From Bacteroidota bacterium (lineage in GTDB: Bacteria > Bacteroidota > Bacteroidia > B-17B0 > Aurantibacillaceae), in contig JANYGR010000180.1 in the NCBI GenBank assembly GCA_025359355.1, forward strand, positions 1-6,067: a stretch of 6,067 nucleotides of DNA, read 5' to 3'. The translations under genes and the position numbers were made by a program. Under the pieces are notes generated by a model, which had not been told where the DNA came from, did no database searches, and worked only from the letters and a program-made list of their open reading frames with translations. Of the stretch, positions 5,612-6,067 are shown piece after piece. Each line of letters opens with the position of its first letter. Position 1 is the first letter of the stretch.

Positions 5612-6067
5612 TTAAAAATTCGGTTTCAATAAATATTTGCTATAGAAATCAACGATGTGTTTTACGGCTTCATCAGCAGTGTCAACTATTTTAAATAAAT
5701 CTAAATCAGCTTCGTTAATATTGTGCTCTTCATGAAGCATCGTTTTTTTGATCCAATCAATTAATCCTGTCCAATAATCTATACCAACTAACACCACTGG
5801 GAATTCAGCAATTTTATGCGTTTGCACTAGAGTTAATGATTCAAATAATTCATCAATAGTACCAAAACCACCAGGCATCCCAATAAAACCTTGAGAATAT
5901 TTTAAAAAAACGGTTTTACGAACAAAGAAATAGTTAAAGTCAATGCTTTTATCTCTGTCAATATAATCGTTTGGTTTTTGTTCAAATGGTAAATTAATAT
6001 TTAGTCCCACTGAATTACCCTTGCCTCGTTTAGCCCCTTTATTAGCGGCTTCCATAATGCCTGGTCC
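5612..6067 (-). CDS. LOG-family (TIGR00730) nucleotide 5'-monophosphate phosphoribohydrolase, C-terminal part
   Basis: 151 codons are visible and the frame is open to the right edge. The first visible residues are GPGIMEAANKGAKRGKG, so the ATG at 6055 is an internal Met inside the family motif GGGPGxMEA, not the start. The second signature, PGGFGTIDE, is encoded at 5875-5849, preceded by FFVRKTVFLKYS, which holds the Arg-Lys pair typical of the active site. Family members form a Rossmann-like dimer and cleave the N-glycosidic bond of nucleoside 5'-monophosphates; plant LOG releases active cytokinin. Many bacterial members are annotated as lysine decarboxylase, which is outdated. The TAA stop is at 5614-5612. 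The missing N-terminal part is probably about 70-90 residues. bdhA follows after 76 bases on the same strand, so co-transcription is possible. The substrate in this organism is unknown. Confidence 0.9.
   Translation of the reverse strand, partial: GPGIMEAANKGAKRGKGNSVGLNINLPFEQKPNDYIDRDKSIDFNYFFVRKTVFLKYSQGFIGMPGGFGTIDELFESLTLVQTHKIAEFPVVLVGIDYWTGLIDWIKKTMLHEEHNINEADLDLFKIVDTADEAVKHIVDFYSKYLLKPNF

Noticed and set aside
6053..6055. ATG at 6055 as the start of the LOG-family gene
   Set aside because: The upstream in-frame codons encode GPGI, which completes the conserved GPGIMEA motif, so the Met is internal and the gene continues beyond the window.
1..6067. A storage-polymer gene cluster (cyanophycin plus 3-hydroxybutyrate)
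   Set aside because: The two genes are separated by more than 4.5 kb of unrelated genes in several transcription units, so there is no operon-level support for a joint system.

Overview
The window is low in G+C and carries several hallmarks of the phylum Bacteroidota. The strongest is a large secreted protein ending in a type IX secretion system (T9SS) type B sorting domain, the gliding-motility-associated CHU_C/TIGR04131 type. The genes also lack clear Shine-Dalgarno sequences, and there is a palindromic AATCTGCG-type intergenic repeat that I associate with this phylum. The species cannot be named from this sequence; a flavobacterium-like or related environmental Bacteroidota is the natural reading.

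Layout. (1) 1-219, minus: the first 73 codons of a cyanophycin synthetase (cphA), running off the left edge. (2) 220-476: an AT-rich divergent intergenic region with no clear promoter motif. (3) 477-4010, plus: an 1177-residue surface protein with a signal peptide, a ~310-residue N-terminal domain that I do not recognise, a degenerate Ig-like module, five closely related ~79-residue Ig-like repeats each with one cysteine pair, a more divergent sixth module, a Cys-rich module, a PKD module, and the T9SS sorting domain. A strong intrinsic terminator follows. (4) 4183-4677, plus: a small YfcE/MJ0936-type metallophosphoesterase whose only sensible start is TTG. (5) A hairpin terminator lies between this gene and the convergent minus-strand genes. 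(6) 4765-5535, minus: D-3-hydroxybutyrate dehydrogenase with the full catalytic and substrate-binding residue set. (7) 5536-5611: a short spacer holding an imperfect inverted repeat. (8) 5612-6067, minus: the C-terminal part of a LOG-family (TIGR00730) nucleotide phosphoribohydrolase, running off the right edge.

The genes do not form one pathway. The LOG-family gene and the dehydrogenase may be co-transcribed (76-bp gap, same strand). The surface protein and the phosphoesterase look like separate transcription units because a terminator lies between them. Two genes touch storage or overflow metabolism (cyanophycin synthesis; 3-hydroxybutyrate oxidation), but they are at opposite ends and no direct link is visible. 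I see no CRISPR array, insertion sequence, phage gene, tRNA or rRNA, and no evidence for a new multi-gene system. The least explained material is the N-terminal domain of the surface protein and the intergenic palindrome.
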